From NCBI GenBank assembly GCA_041753075.1, contig JBGSVE010000065.1:108359-172358 (forward strand): a stretch of 64,000 bases of DNA. Direction: 5' to 3'. This stretch comes from UBA6163 sp041753075 (GTDB taxonomy: Bacteria > Planctomycetota > Planctomycetia > Pirellulales > Pirellulaceae). Below the pieces are notes generated by a model. The model ran no database searches, was not told the DNA's origin, and worked only from the letters and a program-made list of their open reading frames with translations. A program made the translations under genes and the position numbers. Shown here piece after piece: positions 8,813-16,890 of this stretch (positions are counted from its first letter, which is position 1; the number at the start of each line of letters is the position of its first letter).

Positions 8813-10020
8813 CCCGGGCCTCGTTGACTGGCGTACCTTAACACCGCGCCGCTCGGTAAACCGCCAATCGGGTTCGACAATTCTTCGATCAACGCGACCG
8901 GCGCGGCGAGTGAACGGTTGACCGCGCCGCCGCTGCGAATCGTATCAATCAACTTGCTCGATCCCAGGTTATCAAAGAAGCCAGCGAAGCCGCTTTCCCC
9001 AGCGTAACCGAGGCCACCGCGCATTGCCAACTCGATATCGGACCACTGGCTCACAATGCCAGTCGCAAGCGCCTCGGCCGCTTCGATCCACATCGGAATG
9101 CTCAACCACTGGGTCACCTCGTCCAACGTCCAAGTGTGCGCATCACGCTGGTACTTTGCGACCACGGCGGTTGCCTTGTCGCATAATTTGGTTGCCGCCG
9201 ACGAGTCATAGAATCCACCGCCGTGCATTGTGCCCAGACGCCCGGCTTTGATCATGCCCGGCAAAATCGGTGCCGGATCAATTCGCTCTGGAAACGATTG
9301 CCAAAACACGCGGCCTGAATCAAACGCGGTTCTGACTCCAATCGTGTCGATCAGTCGCAGCGGTGACATTGGCATACCGAACGCACTCGCGGCATCGCCA
9401 AGCATTTCGGAGCTGGCACCTTGGCCAAGCAACAACAGCGCCTGGTTCAAGTACGGTGCGAGCAACCGATTGACCACGAATCCAGGACTGTCCTTGACCT
9501 CCAGCGACGCTTTGCCAAGTAAAGATGCGTGTTGTTGGCACGCCATGGACGTTTGCGGCGTGGTCGCCGGCGACGCAATCAATTCGACAAGCGGGCGTTC
9601 ACCAACCGGCATGAAAAAATGCATTCCACAACAGCGTGTGTCTTGGCCCATGCTCGCGAATACGTCCGCGATGCGCAGGTTTGACGTGTTGCTCGCCAAA
9701 ATAATGTCCGGCCCAAGAGTGGCTCGCGCCTCGCGAAACAAAGACTGCTTCGCCGCCAGGTTTTCGCTAATCGACTCGATCAACAACCCAGGCGGCTGGA
9801 GCGGCGCGCGTCCCAGTGTCACCATCGATCGACCGTTAATCGGACAATCGACGCTATTCTCCCCGAAGTCAACGTGACGTGATCGCAACCAAATTACTGC
9901 ATCGGTCAATGCTTCAGCGCGACCGTCGACCAGTGCGACGTTCATTCCCGCGGCCAAATGCGAATCGGCAATGGCTCGACCCACGATCCCCGCACCGATC
10001 AAATACACGCTGGCGTTCAT
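8809..10020 (-). CDS. 3-hydroxyacyl-CoA dehydrogenase family protein
   Basis: About 403 aa when started at MNASVYLIGAG; the extension upstream is unlikely to be coding. The N-terminal Rossmann fold has GAGIVGR (about 9-15). It is followed by a SNTSNLRIADV segment containing the Ser/Asn of the family active site, HFFMPV in place of the usual HFFNPV, and KDSPGFVVNRLLAPYLNQAL, the signature at the start of the C-terminal helical domain. A second C-terminal 3HCDH-like domain seems present. It oxidises a 3-hydroxyacyl thioester with NAD+ or runs in reverse. As first gene of the operon it suggests that a beta-hydroxy acyl group is handled together with the AMP-ligase. Confidence 0.82.
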   Translation of the reverse strand: MNASVYLIGAGIVGRAIADSHLAAGMNVALVDGRAEALTDAVIWLRSRHVDFGENSVDCPINGRSMVTLGRAPLQPPGLLIESISENLAAKQSLFREARATLGPDIILASNTSNLRIADVFASMGQDTRCCGMHFFMPVGERPLVELIASPATTPQTSMACQQHASLLGKASLEVKDSPGFVVNRLLAPYLNQALLLLGQGASSEMLGDAASAFGMPMSPLRLIDTIGVRTAFDSGRVFWQSFPERIDPAPILPGMIKAGRLGTMHGGGFYDSSAATKLCDKATAVVAKYQRDAHTWTLDEVTQWLSIPMWIEAAEALATGIVSQWSDIELAMRGGLGYAGESGFAGFFDNLGSSKLIDTIRSGGAVNRSLAAPVALIEELSNPIGGLPSGAVLRYASQRGPG

Positions 10021-10187
10021 TGATTTCGTCGCCGCTTGGCATGGCTGCGGAAAAAAGCATCTGGCCCTGCTTGTGCGAAGCACCCGACGGGCCGGTTCTC
10101 AGCAATTGGGGTCAGACACTTTTTTCCGCCGGTTGCTTGGCTATTCGCTGGGTTCGGCATCGCGGTATGTTATGGTTTTTGGAAAGA

Positions 10188-10613
10188 ATGATGCACCGCA
10201 TAATCGCTCGATCGATCGCTTGTCTGCCGCTAATCTTGATCTTCGCATGTTCCAGCACGTCAACAGTCGCGCCGCTAAGTGAATCGCAATCAAATGCGAC
10301 AACCGGCCCCGTTTCGATCGTCGTTAACGATGGCGAAAGCAAGGTTCAGTGCGAAGTCAATAATGTTGCCGCTGGGACAACGGTCGAGCAAGTGATGCGA
10401 CAAGTTGACGATCCGCGAATCAAGATTAAGATTTCCGGTTCCGGCACCACGGCGATCATTACGGCGATCAACGACCTGACGAATTCGGGCGGCGAGGGTT
10501 GGATTTATCGAGTTGACGGTAAATGGGCCGATCGCGGCATGGGCACGTTCAAGTTAACACCGCCGGTCACCATCACCTGGCAACACGGCGACTTCGCCGA
10601 AATGCAGCCGTGA
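10188..10613 (+). CDS. DUF4430-type lipoprotein
   Basis: About 141 aa. Paired ATGs at 10188 and 10191 follow a GGAAAG ribosome site. The N-terminus MHRIIARSIACLPLILIFAC is a lipoprotein signal peptide with a lipobox ending in Cys, so the mature protein should be anchored to a membrane. The rest matches the DUF4430 / transcobalamin-like domain, with GTTVEQVM and a Gly-rich EGWIYRVDGKWADRGMG segment. Such domains occur in cell-surface ligand-binding proteins, but no ligand can be assigned. It is transcribed divergently from the mch operon with a 167-bp spacer that should contain both promoters. The longer open frame upstream overlaps the dehydrogenase gene and is not used. Confidence 0.75.
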   Translation: MMHRIIARSIACLPLILIFACSSTSTVAPLSESQSNATTGPVSIVVNDGESKVQCEVNNVAAGTTVEQVMRQVDDPRIKIKISGSGTTAIITAINDLTNSGGEGWIYRVDGKWADRGMGTFKLTPPVTITWQHGDFAEMQP

Positions 10614-10742
10614 TGGCACCATCCGAAGTTGCTGTAACTAGGTTGGGTCTGAACTGGAGGCGAATACCGCTAACGGCCGAACATGAGCTCAATGCCAATG
10701 AAAAGGTCCATCAGACTTTGTCGTGGATTTGCCTAGGAACCC

Positions 10743-10980
10743 GGATTTTGGAGGCATGGCTCCCGTGTCCAAAAGTCGTCGCGATGGAAGATTCGAGAAA
10801 GTCGCCGGCGGGTATCCCGTCGGCGACCGACGAGCACCTTTGTCGCACGATCGACCGGGCTATTCCTTCCAAAGTTGCGTCCCCGCAGAGCTTCAGTCCG
10901 CCTCACCAGGCACGTCCATTGTACGGCACAGGATCGTCCTTCAGTCACTTTGGACAGGGGAGCCATCCCTCAAAAAATCC
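10743..10980. mobile_element. MITE-like element with imperfect terminal inverted repeats
   Basis: The left end at 10743-10776 and the right end, read on the minus strand from 10980 to 10948, are near-identical. Both run GGATTTT, a few variable bases, then ATGGCTCCC[G/C]TGTCCAAA. The span is about 238 bp. No transposase and no convincing gene lie inside, and no clear target duplication is visible. A third copy of the end sequence lies at 16265-16295, downstream of an IS110 transposase remnant, which suggests a non-autonomous derivative of that element. It ends 16 bp from the stop of the antitoxin gene. Confidence 0.5.
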
Positions 10981-10995
10981 AACAGCACATCCTGC

Positions 10996-11229
10996 CTATC
11001 CACGATAAACCCGGATGGACCACAAAATATCTCCATCGTCACCATGACTTTGATAGACGTTGTCCAACGCCCCGGTGATTTGATCGTCGTCGTGCCGAGC
11101 GACAAACTCTGCCAAGGCACGCGCGTAGAACTGGCTACGTGAAGTCTTAAAGCGGCTTGCCAATCGATCAGCATCGGCAAACAAATCATCAGGAATGGAA
11201 ACGGCTGCTTTCGTACCCAGAGTATGCAT
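10996..11229 (-). CDS. Ribbon-helix-helix antitoxin-like protein without visible toxin
   Basis: 77 aa when started at MHTLGTKAAVSIPDDLF. The pattern of a short beta strand (TKAAVSIP), then DDLFADADRLASRFKTSRSQ and FYARALAEFVARH, is that of CopG/MazE-like ribbon-helix-helix DNA-binding antitoxins. In related proteins a toxin-binding tail ending near LPREDW follows; here the tail after ALDNVYQSHGDDG is different and short. No MazF/PemK-like gene follows on the same strand. Instead the end of a MITE-like repeat lies 16 bp downstream. It may be an orphan or truncated antitoxin. Confidence 0.55.
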   Translation of the reverse strand: MHTLGTKAAVSIPDDLFADADRLASRFKTSRSQFYARALAEFVARHDDDQITGALDNVYQSHGDDGDILWSIRVYRG

Positions 11230-11797
11230 GCAAAAACGAGGCCCCGTCAATCACGAATCGATCGGCAATCCATCGATGAGGAAAAGGTGCCCAGGGCAGG
11301 GGAATGCCAAGGAACAAGATGGTGACGCCTAACAATCAGCGGCAAGACAGAGAAAGCAGGGGGCTTTGAGTAGAATGTGGAAAGTTGATAGCTGTACGAT
11401 TTGTCGGTGGCACCAACCGTTCGTCGGCACCAACCGTTCGTCCTAGCTTCTGTGATGCTGCAGGACATCGATTGCTGTCGCGTAGCGGCATTGGATGGTA
11501 TGGCGGATGAGAATGACGGAAGGGGTTTGGATAGTCGCACAGCGACGGCTGAATGTTACTCGCCGCGGCAAATACCTGACAAATTGAAGATGTTTATTTC
11601 AACGAATGTCGCTCGCTTGCTTGTCAAAATCCACCCGATTATCGGAGTTCGTTTCCCCCTGATGGCGGATTTGGGTTAAGTTCGGGTGCGGTGACCGGAA
11701 TTTTCGTGTGGCGCTCCCGCGAATCCTTTAAATGGCGGGGACGACCGTCGCTTATCCCCTGCTCGACGCCGTCGATTCAATTGCCAGGTTCTAAAAA
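11230..11797. other. Gene-free stretch upstream of the Hcp-repeat surface protein
   Basis: No convincing coding region is seen on either strand; the open frames present are short and of unlike composition. A 17-bp unit (GGCACCAACCGTTCGTC) occurs twice in tandem at 11409-11442. The last 100 bases before 11798 should hold the promoter of the surface-protein gene, but I see no strong consensus. Confidence 0.5.
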
Positions 11798-12880
11798 ATG
11801 AAACGTCCAAACAAACGTCATACCCTGCGCTGCGAACGACTCGAATCACGCCGACTGCTGGCCGCCGTCCTCGACATCCAGAATCCCGATATTCCCGGTG
11901 GCTCGGGATTCGCGGGACACGTTGATGAGATCGTTGTCGATTCGTTTCATTTGTCGCTCAGCGATGCGACTCCGGGAGCCGCTGGCGGGCTGCAGGTCCA
12001 AGACTTTCGCGTTCTCAAACAGTTCGACAAAGGCACGCCTGCGTTGATTCGCGAATCAACAATCGGCAAAAGTCACGAAACGGTCAGTTTCAACGTGCTT
12101 GACGCCAATGGAAACGACGTCTTGACGATTGACTTGGATGACTCGCGGTTGACCGGTTTCGCAACCGCCGATGACGAATCCAACAATTCAAAAGTATTCG
12201 AGGATCTCGCGTTGAGCTACGCCGGCATCAAGATCGGATTCAACGAGTTGGATACCAAAACTGGCAACGTCACTAGCAAGCGAGACGCCCAATGGGACCT
12301 ATTGACGAATAAGTCGAAGACTGCCGCAGGCACAGGCTTGGTCACAACACCGCTCGCCGGCGGTGCGTTTCTAACGATTGCCGGCAAGAACATTGCGATC
12401 GAGCAATTCGACTGGCGGGCCGCGTTGCCGGTCAGTTTTTTCGGAGAGAATACCTTCATCGGCGATGCTCTCGGTGGTGATTTTGCAGTGACTCGCAAGG
12501 TCGACCTTACCACGCCAGCCATCTTTTCGTCTTTGGTCAGCGAGCAATCGCTCGGAGAGTCAATCAAGCTCAGCGACCAGCGATCGGTCAATGGAACCGA
12601 TGTGACCAACGTCGAATGGACCATTTACAATCCATTCATCACGACCTTTGATTTGGCCGGTGGCAGTGATTTAACGACCATCCGGAACAGCTTCTTCGTA
12701 TCGTATTCGAAGGTCGACTTCAAGGTCACGCCAATCACGGGCAAGTTCATCGGCACACCGACAAGCGTGTCGTGGGATTTGGCGCAGAACACTGTCACCT
12801 CCGCCAGCGGTTTTGGAAACAACAAAGTAACCGGCACCGGCAATACGATACTAACTCTCCCCAACGGCGGAGCACAATAA
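11798..12880 (+). CDS. Surface protein with tandem Hcp-like domains, 5' part (frameshifted)
   Basis: 360 aa up to a stop that appears to come from a frameshift. The N-terminus MKRPNKRHTLRCERLESRRL carries the planctomycete secretion motif LESRRLLA (15-22). Two Hcp-like domains follow, at about 28-175 and 190-340. Each has the pattern 'SF.(W/H)..., a phage-tube-like strand with FRVLKQFDKGTPAL, GKSHETVSFNV, a strand ending SRLTGF, then KIGFNELD and W-D'. This resembles Hcp1/T6SS tube proteins. The text at the stop (LTLPNGGAQ) continues sensibly in the -1 frame as IKLDSFQW. A single lost A near 12875 would explain this. With the next entry it forms one gene of about 1340 codons. Confidence 0.75.
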   Translation: MKRPNKRHTLRCERLESRRLLAAVLDIQNPDIPGGSGFAGHVDEIVVDSFHLSLSDATPGAAGGLQVQDFRVLKQFDKGTPALIRESTIGKSHETVSFNVLDANGNDVLTIDLDDSRLTGFATADDESNNSKVFEDLALSYAGIKIGFNELDTKTGNVTSKRDAQWDLLTNKSKTAAGTGLVTTPLAGGAFLTIAGKNIAIEQFDWRAALPVSFFGENTFIGDALGGDFAVTRKVDLTTPAIFSSLVSEQSLGESIKLSDQRSVNGTDVTNVEWTIYNPFITTFDLAGGSDLTTIRNSFFVSYSKVDFKVTPITGKFIGTPTSVSWDLAQNTVTSASGFGNNKVTGTGNTILTLPNGGAQ

Positions 12881-15828
12881 AACTCGATTCGTTCCAGTGG
12901 TCCGAAGCGACTCAATATGATCATTCCGGTGCTGGTGGCCTCGGTGGTGATGGCGGTCCTAGTACATTTGGCGATTTCAAGTTTCAAGTCCCGTTGGATC
13001 AATCCAGTCCCGGTTTGATCGCGACGTTGGCGGACGGCAATGTGGGGAAATATGTTGTCACACGTCCACTGGACGCAGAAGGCAAAACGTTCGTGAAATG
13101 GGATCTGTCCGATGCCTATGTCTCCGAGTACCTGGTGGCCGGCGTTTCGGAACCGGGCGTCGAACCAATGACAGCTTTTTCGATCAGCTTTGCGAAAGCG
13201 GAACGCACTCAGGTCAATGTGAAAGCGGACGGAAAGTCATTGGAGACGCCTGTGGTCGCGGATTGGAGTCTTCTTGCGAGGGAGGCTACAAAGACGGCAG
13301 GATTTGGATTCACGACGCTCGACAAGCCGACGCTCGAATTGACATTGAACGATGGTGGTAAGGCGAGCGATGTATCACTCGATTCTTTCAGTTGGTCAGG
13401 CCAACGAGACGAATCCGGTGCGGTGCCTGAACTCTTTAATGTGCTTGCACCGCTTGGCGTCCACTCGTCAGGACTTTTTTCGGCGGTGGCCGGAACACGT
13501 TTGATCGATAGTGTTTCGATCAAGCGACATCAAGCGATCAATGGAACGAAAGTCGAACTGTATCGTTTTGACTTGTCCAGCGTCGTGCTGACCGACTACA
13601 CGACCACAGGATCAAACACAACAAGTTCTGAGGATCCCGAATTCTTTACTATCAATCCGCGAAAGGTAAAACTGACGACGTTCGAGTATGACAAAATTGG
13701 TAAACAGACCAGTTCCAGCTTCTTTGAATGGGACACCCGCGACAACAAGACTGACGGAAACAATATCGGCAACTTGGGTAACCAACCTAGTGCGAACGTG
13801 AACACAGAAAACAAGCTGCGATTTGGCGATGGATCAGCGATTGACCTGGACTCTTTCGACTGGAATGCGGAGCTGCCGGTCGCGCTGCCTTCGCAATTCG
13901 GTCAGCGTAAAGTCGGCCAATCGAGCGCCGATGATTTTGTCTTCGTGTGGCAGGGCGCGCCGTTGACTTCGCACCTCCAAGCCTTTGTCGAGGGCAAAAC
14001 AGCGGTGACGCCGGTCGAAATCGATACGTCGATTCTTGATAGTTCGATGGGTAAGTTGGTCAACTATGCGAATTGGGATTTGAACGGAAAAATTGGTTTC
14101 AACAGCTTCGAGTTTATTGACTCTAAGCAAGCGCATATACCGTTCAACAGTTTTTCGATCAACTTCGACGAAGCCGATTTGCAACTGAATCAATTTTCCA
14201 ATGACGGGACATCAAAAGTCACCAACAAGACGTCCGTCGATTGTAATTTGCCGACTCAGTCGGTCACCAATGCAGGCGATTTTGGTTCGTTCCAGTTCGA
14301 CCCGCTAAGTTTTCCGAAAAGTACGCTGGAGGTGAAAAGCGCACCCAATTCGCCGGAGCTAAAAGTGTTGGCGTATGTCTGGGAAACGTCCAATCCCGTC
14401 GAACAACAGGTTGGGCTTGGAAAACTCAGCGATCGCCAGGGCGGCGGACGAACCGAGTTTGCAGTCCTCACCGAATACAGCGAAACCTCCGCAGGCTTCA
14501 TCACTTCGCTGGCACAAGGCTCACTCATCGACGAACTGAAGCTCACCTCCTGGGACTTCACCACCAAAGAACCCAGACCGTTCCGCGAATGGGACTTCAG
14601 CGATGTTTTTATCAGTAGTTATTCTGTCAGGCCGGCCGACGGTAACGGCCGAGGGATCGTCAGCTTGACGCTCGATATCGGACGCGTTGTCTCGACAATC
14701 ACGACCTACGAAGATAGTCTCGGTTCGGCGCTGGCATTTTTGTCCGTTGGCCCCGCAGCACCTGCGCTGGAAACGACGATCGCAACCACGTTCACCAGTT
14801 TTGTTGATTTCGTTTCGCCGCCAGCATCCACGGGCATTCCTAACGTCCAAGCGACAGATCTGGATACGACCACCGTCGCGCTACCCAACTTCTTTAGTGA
14901 CGAACAAGAGTTGGCGGTCGATTTGACCTACTCATACAACATCGATACCAATCCCGGACTGTTCAATAACGTTAGCATCGATGCAAATAAACAATTGATC
15001 CTCCAGCCCGTAGCAAACCAACCCGGAACCGCGACGATCACGGTTACCGCGACCGATGCCTTCGGTTTAATTGCCAGCACAACGTTTGACGTGACCGTGA
15101 ACAACACGCCGCCCGTCGTGACCGCGATCATTGCCGGTTCGAGCACTTGGCTTGGCCCCTTCATCGACGCCGTTGATGGTAGCGGCACCGGTGCGGGCAA
15201 CGGACTCGGTTATGAACTTGTCCCCAGCCAAACAATCGCCAGCACCGGAGTGGATCGGATCTATATTCAATTCAGTGAATCGGTCAATCAATTCAACGCG
15301 TCGAATGTCGTTTTGTTCGGAGCCAATGTGTTGGACTATGCCACGATCGCAACCGTATCCTATGACGCCACGAACAATCGCGGGATCATCAGCCTCGCGT
15401 CGCCGTTGGCCAGCGACAAATTGCGGATCGGGGTCTCGAACTTGGTCGCCGATGTAGCCGGCGGTACACTCGGCGGCGGCGTGCTTGATTTCAGCTTCAA
15501 TGTGTTGGTCGGTGACGCCGACGATGATGGCAACGTCAACGGTGGCGACTTGTCGGCCTTCGCTGGTGCATTTAATCAAAGCGCCGGTGGCGCGAACTAT
15601 AACCCGCGCGCCGACTGGAACGCCGATGGCGAAGTCAACGGTGCCGACTTGACCTTTTTTGCGACTCAATTCAACCAGTCATTACCCGCCAGCAATCCGC
15701 CGCCACTGGACTTCGGTCCTAGCACGTTGTCATCGCGCCGACTGGCAGCACCACCCGTTGATAAATACTTCAGCGGCTTCGATGACGAGCGATTAACACT
15801 ACTCGACGCGATTGATTCGATCATCTAA
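12772..15828 (+). CDS. Surface protein with tandem Hcp-like domains, 3' part with dockerin-like C-terminus
   Basis: This is the continuation of the preceding gene in the -1 frame. Real homology begins near base 12875 (TIKLDSFQW); the first 34 codons from the ATG at 12772 are out of frame with the gene. Four more Hcp-like repeats of about 140-165 residues follow, each opened by a line such as LDSFSW, LDSFDW or LAYVW. Each contains a VSSYS-like strand and FSISFAKAE-type strands. Then come a cadherin-like segment (VQATDLDTTTVALPNFF to FDVTVNN), a SwmB/Big-like segment, and a dockerin-like pair, GDADDDGNVNGGDLSAF and ADWNADGEVNGADLTFF. It ends DAIDSII. A secreted adhesin or scaffold role is inferred from architecture only. 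Confidence 0.72.
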   Translation: MGFGAEHCHLRQRFWKQQSNRHRQYDTNSPQRRSTIKLDSFQWSEATQYDHSGAGGLGGDGGPSTFGDFKFQVPLDQSSPGLIATLADGNVGKYVVTRPLDAEGKTFVKWDLSDAYVSEYLVAGVSEPGVEPMTAFSISFAKAERTQVNVKADGKSLETPVVADWSLLAREATKTAGFGFTTLDKPTLELTLNDGGKASDVSLDSFSWSGQRDESGAVPELFNVLAPLGVHSSGLFSAVAGTRLIDSVSIKRHQAINGTKVELYRFDLSSVVLTDYTTTGSNTTSSEDPEFFTINPRKVKLTTFEYDKIGKQTSSSFFEWDTRDNKTDGNNIGNLGNQPSANVNTENKLRFGDGSAIDLDSFDWNAELPVALPSQFGQRKVGQSSADDFVFVWQGAPLTSHLQAFVEGKTAVTPVEIDTSILDSSMGKLVNYANWDLNGKIGFNSFEFIDSKQAHIPFNSFSINFDEADLQLNQFSNDGTSKVTNKTSVDCNLPTQSVTNAGDFGSFQFDPLSFPKSTLEVKSAPNSPELKVLAYVWETSNPVEQQVGLGKLSDRQGGGRTEFAVLTEYSETSAGFITSLAQGSLIDELKLTSWDFTTKEPRPFREWDFSDVFISSYSVRPADGNGRGIVSLTLDIGRVVSTITTYEDSLGSALAFLSVGPAAPALETTIATTFTSFVDFVSPPASTGIPNVQATDLDTTTVALPNFFSDEQELAVDLTYSYNIDTNPGLFNNVSIDANKQLILQPVANQPGTATITVTATDAFGLIASTTFDVTVNNTPPVVTAIIAGSSTWLGPFIDAVDGSGTGAGNGLGYELVPSQTIASTGVDRIYIQFSESVNQFNASNVVLFGANVLDYATIATVSYDATNNRGIISLASPLASDKLRIGVSNLVADVAGGTLGGGVLDFSFNVLVGDADDDGNVNGGDLSAFAGAFNQSAGGANYNPRADWNADGEVNGADLTFFATQFNQSLPASNPPPLDFGPSTLSSRRLAAPPVDKYFSGFDDERLTLLDAIDSII

Positions 15829-15866
15829 GCAGGTAGGCATGTATTCGTCGGTGCATTAAGCAATGA

Positions 15867-15925
15867 GCGTTAGCCCGGTTATTCCAGACGCTCCGCACCA
15901 GCCTAGACAAAACTGGGGCTAACGC
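15867..15925. repeat. Intergenic inverted repeat (GCGTTAGCCC / GGGCTAACGC)
   Basis: A perfect 10-bp arm at 15867-15876 pairs with 15916-15925, and the match extends imperfectly on both sides (ATGAGCGTTAGCCCGGTT against AACTGGGGCTAACGCCCAA). It lies 38 bp after the surface-protein stop and could be a terminator or a dispersed REP-like repeat. There is no T-run. Confidence 0.6.
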
Positions 15926-16013
15926 CCAAACGGCTAATGGAAGTGAACTCTAGTTTTCAATCCTGACGAATCACTGGCTGGACAGCGACAACTAGTGCAG
16001 CGTTGCAGTTAAA

Positions 16014-16103
16014 AATTAGGGATTGACTCGTGAGCGGTTCGGCGCCAGCCGCCGGTAATTCACGATATCGGTCGCTAGCGCCATTCCGCTCACAAACCTA
16101 ATT
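16014..16103. repeat. Long interrupted hairpin in the surface-gene/IS spacer
   Basis: Nested inverted repeats: outer arms AATTAGG (16014-16020) and CCTAATT (16097-16103), inner arms GTGAGCGG (16030-16037) and CCGCTCAC (16086-16093), with a GC-rich, partly self-complementary centre (GGCGCCAGCCGCCGG). No coding frame in 15829-16446 is convincing on either strand. This hairpin, the one before it and an IS-end-like sequence at 16265 are the only structures I see there. Confidence 0.55.
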
Positions 16104-16264
16104 CTTAGCAGTGGATTTGTCGCTCTTTACGAGCCCGACAAGCGGAAGCAGACAAAGGTGTCAGCGACGGTCTTAACTTTGGTCGATACTTGATTTCAAA
16201 ACATTTTGAAACTCCTTTCCGATTGAGTGGATTCAGGGGTACCTTGGGGCCAGCCCCAAACCCC

Positions 16265-16295
16265 GGGATTTTCTTGGCATGGCTCCGGTGTTCAA
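16265..16295. repeat. Copy of the MITE/IS end sequence downstream of the IS110 remnant
   Basis: GGGATTTTCTTGGCATGGCT followed by CCGGTGTTCAA closely matches both ends of the element at 10743-10980. It lies about 150 bp beyond the stop of the IS110 transposase remnant, where the end of such an element would be expected. Confidence 0.5.
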
Positions 16296-16446
16296 TGATG
16301 TTTTGTTGCTCGTCTCTGGGTAGCGAACTATCTTCTCGATGTTTGGCGAAACGAAGCGGGCTCTGTGGGGAGACTGACCTGTGAGGGATACCCAAGTCGA
16401 CGGTGCGTCAATGACGTTCATTCGGAGCGTTTGGGTTGGCAACGAC

Positions 16447-16890
16447 TCAGACACTCATTTTGTTTTGCCACATCTGATCTGTCTTGAGCAGCAGATTCAA
16501 GATTGTGATGAACTTTCGCATGCATGCCACGATCGCCACCTTTGACGCTTTGCCTTTCGATTTCAGATGCGAGTAGTACGCTTTGATCGCCGGATTGTGA
16601 CGGATCGCCACGATCGTCGCCATGTAAAGCACTCGTCGCACTTGGCCTCGTCCTCCACTGATAAATCGCTTGCCGGACTTTTTGCCAGAGTCGCGATTGA
16701 TCGGTGCCACGCCGACCAGTTTGGCAATCTCACCGCGATTGAGCTTACCGAGCTCAGGCAGCTCAGCGAGGACCGTCGAAATCATCACCGGTCCAACTCC
16801 TTTGACCGAGCCCAAGACTTCGATCAGACGTTTGTTTTCGATGTCGGTCTGAAGCATTTTGGCAAGTTTCGAATCAACGTCATTTGAACG
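16447..16890 (-). pseudogene. IS110-family transposase, C-terminal remnant
   Basis: About 145 codons, from DVDSKLAKMLQTDIENKRL to the natural stop after NKMSV. The transposase_20 region of IS110/IS116/IS902 enzymes is clear: GSVKGVGPVMISTVLAELPE, LVGVAPINRDSGK, GRGQVRRVLYMATIVAIRHNP and the C-terminal helix. The N-terminal DEDD (RuvC-like) catalytic domain is missing. The frame runs upstream into sequence belonging to an IS66 remnant on the other strand at about 16890, so the element was truncated there, probably by recombination or insertion. It is not expected to be active. Confidence 0.85.

Noticed and set aside
11247..11679. Open frames on both strands in the 11.2-11.7 kb spacer
   Set aside because: Amino-acid composition is unlike neighbouring genes, they cross a 17-bp tandem repeat, and no start site or domain supports them.
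12772..12880. Programmed -1 ribosomal frameshifting in the Hcp-repeat gene
   Set aside because: No canonical X XXY YYZ slippery heptamer precedes the stop and the only A-run lies after it. A simple 1-nt loss explains the frames better.
11798..15828. Type VI secretion system locus
   Set aside because: Only Hcp-like repeats are present. No TssB/C, ClpV, VgrG or membrane components occur in the window, and the protein has a surface-export architecture.
16105..16395. Open frame of about 96 codons on the minus strand
   Set aside because: It spans the IS-end-like repeat and has no recognisable domain, signal or neighbour support. It is probably IS-flanking non-coding DNA.
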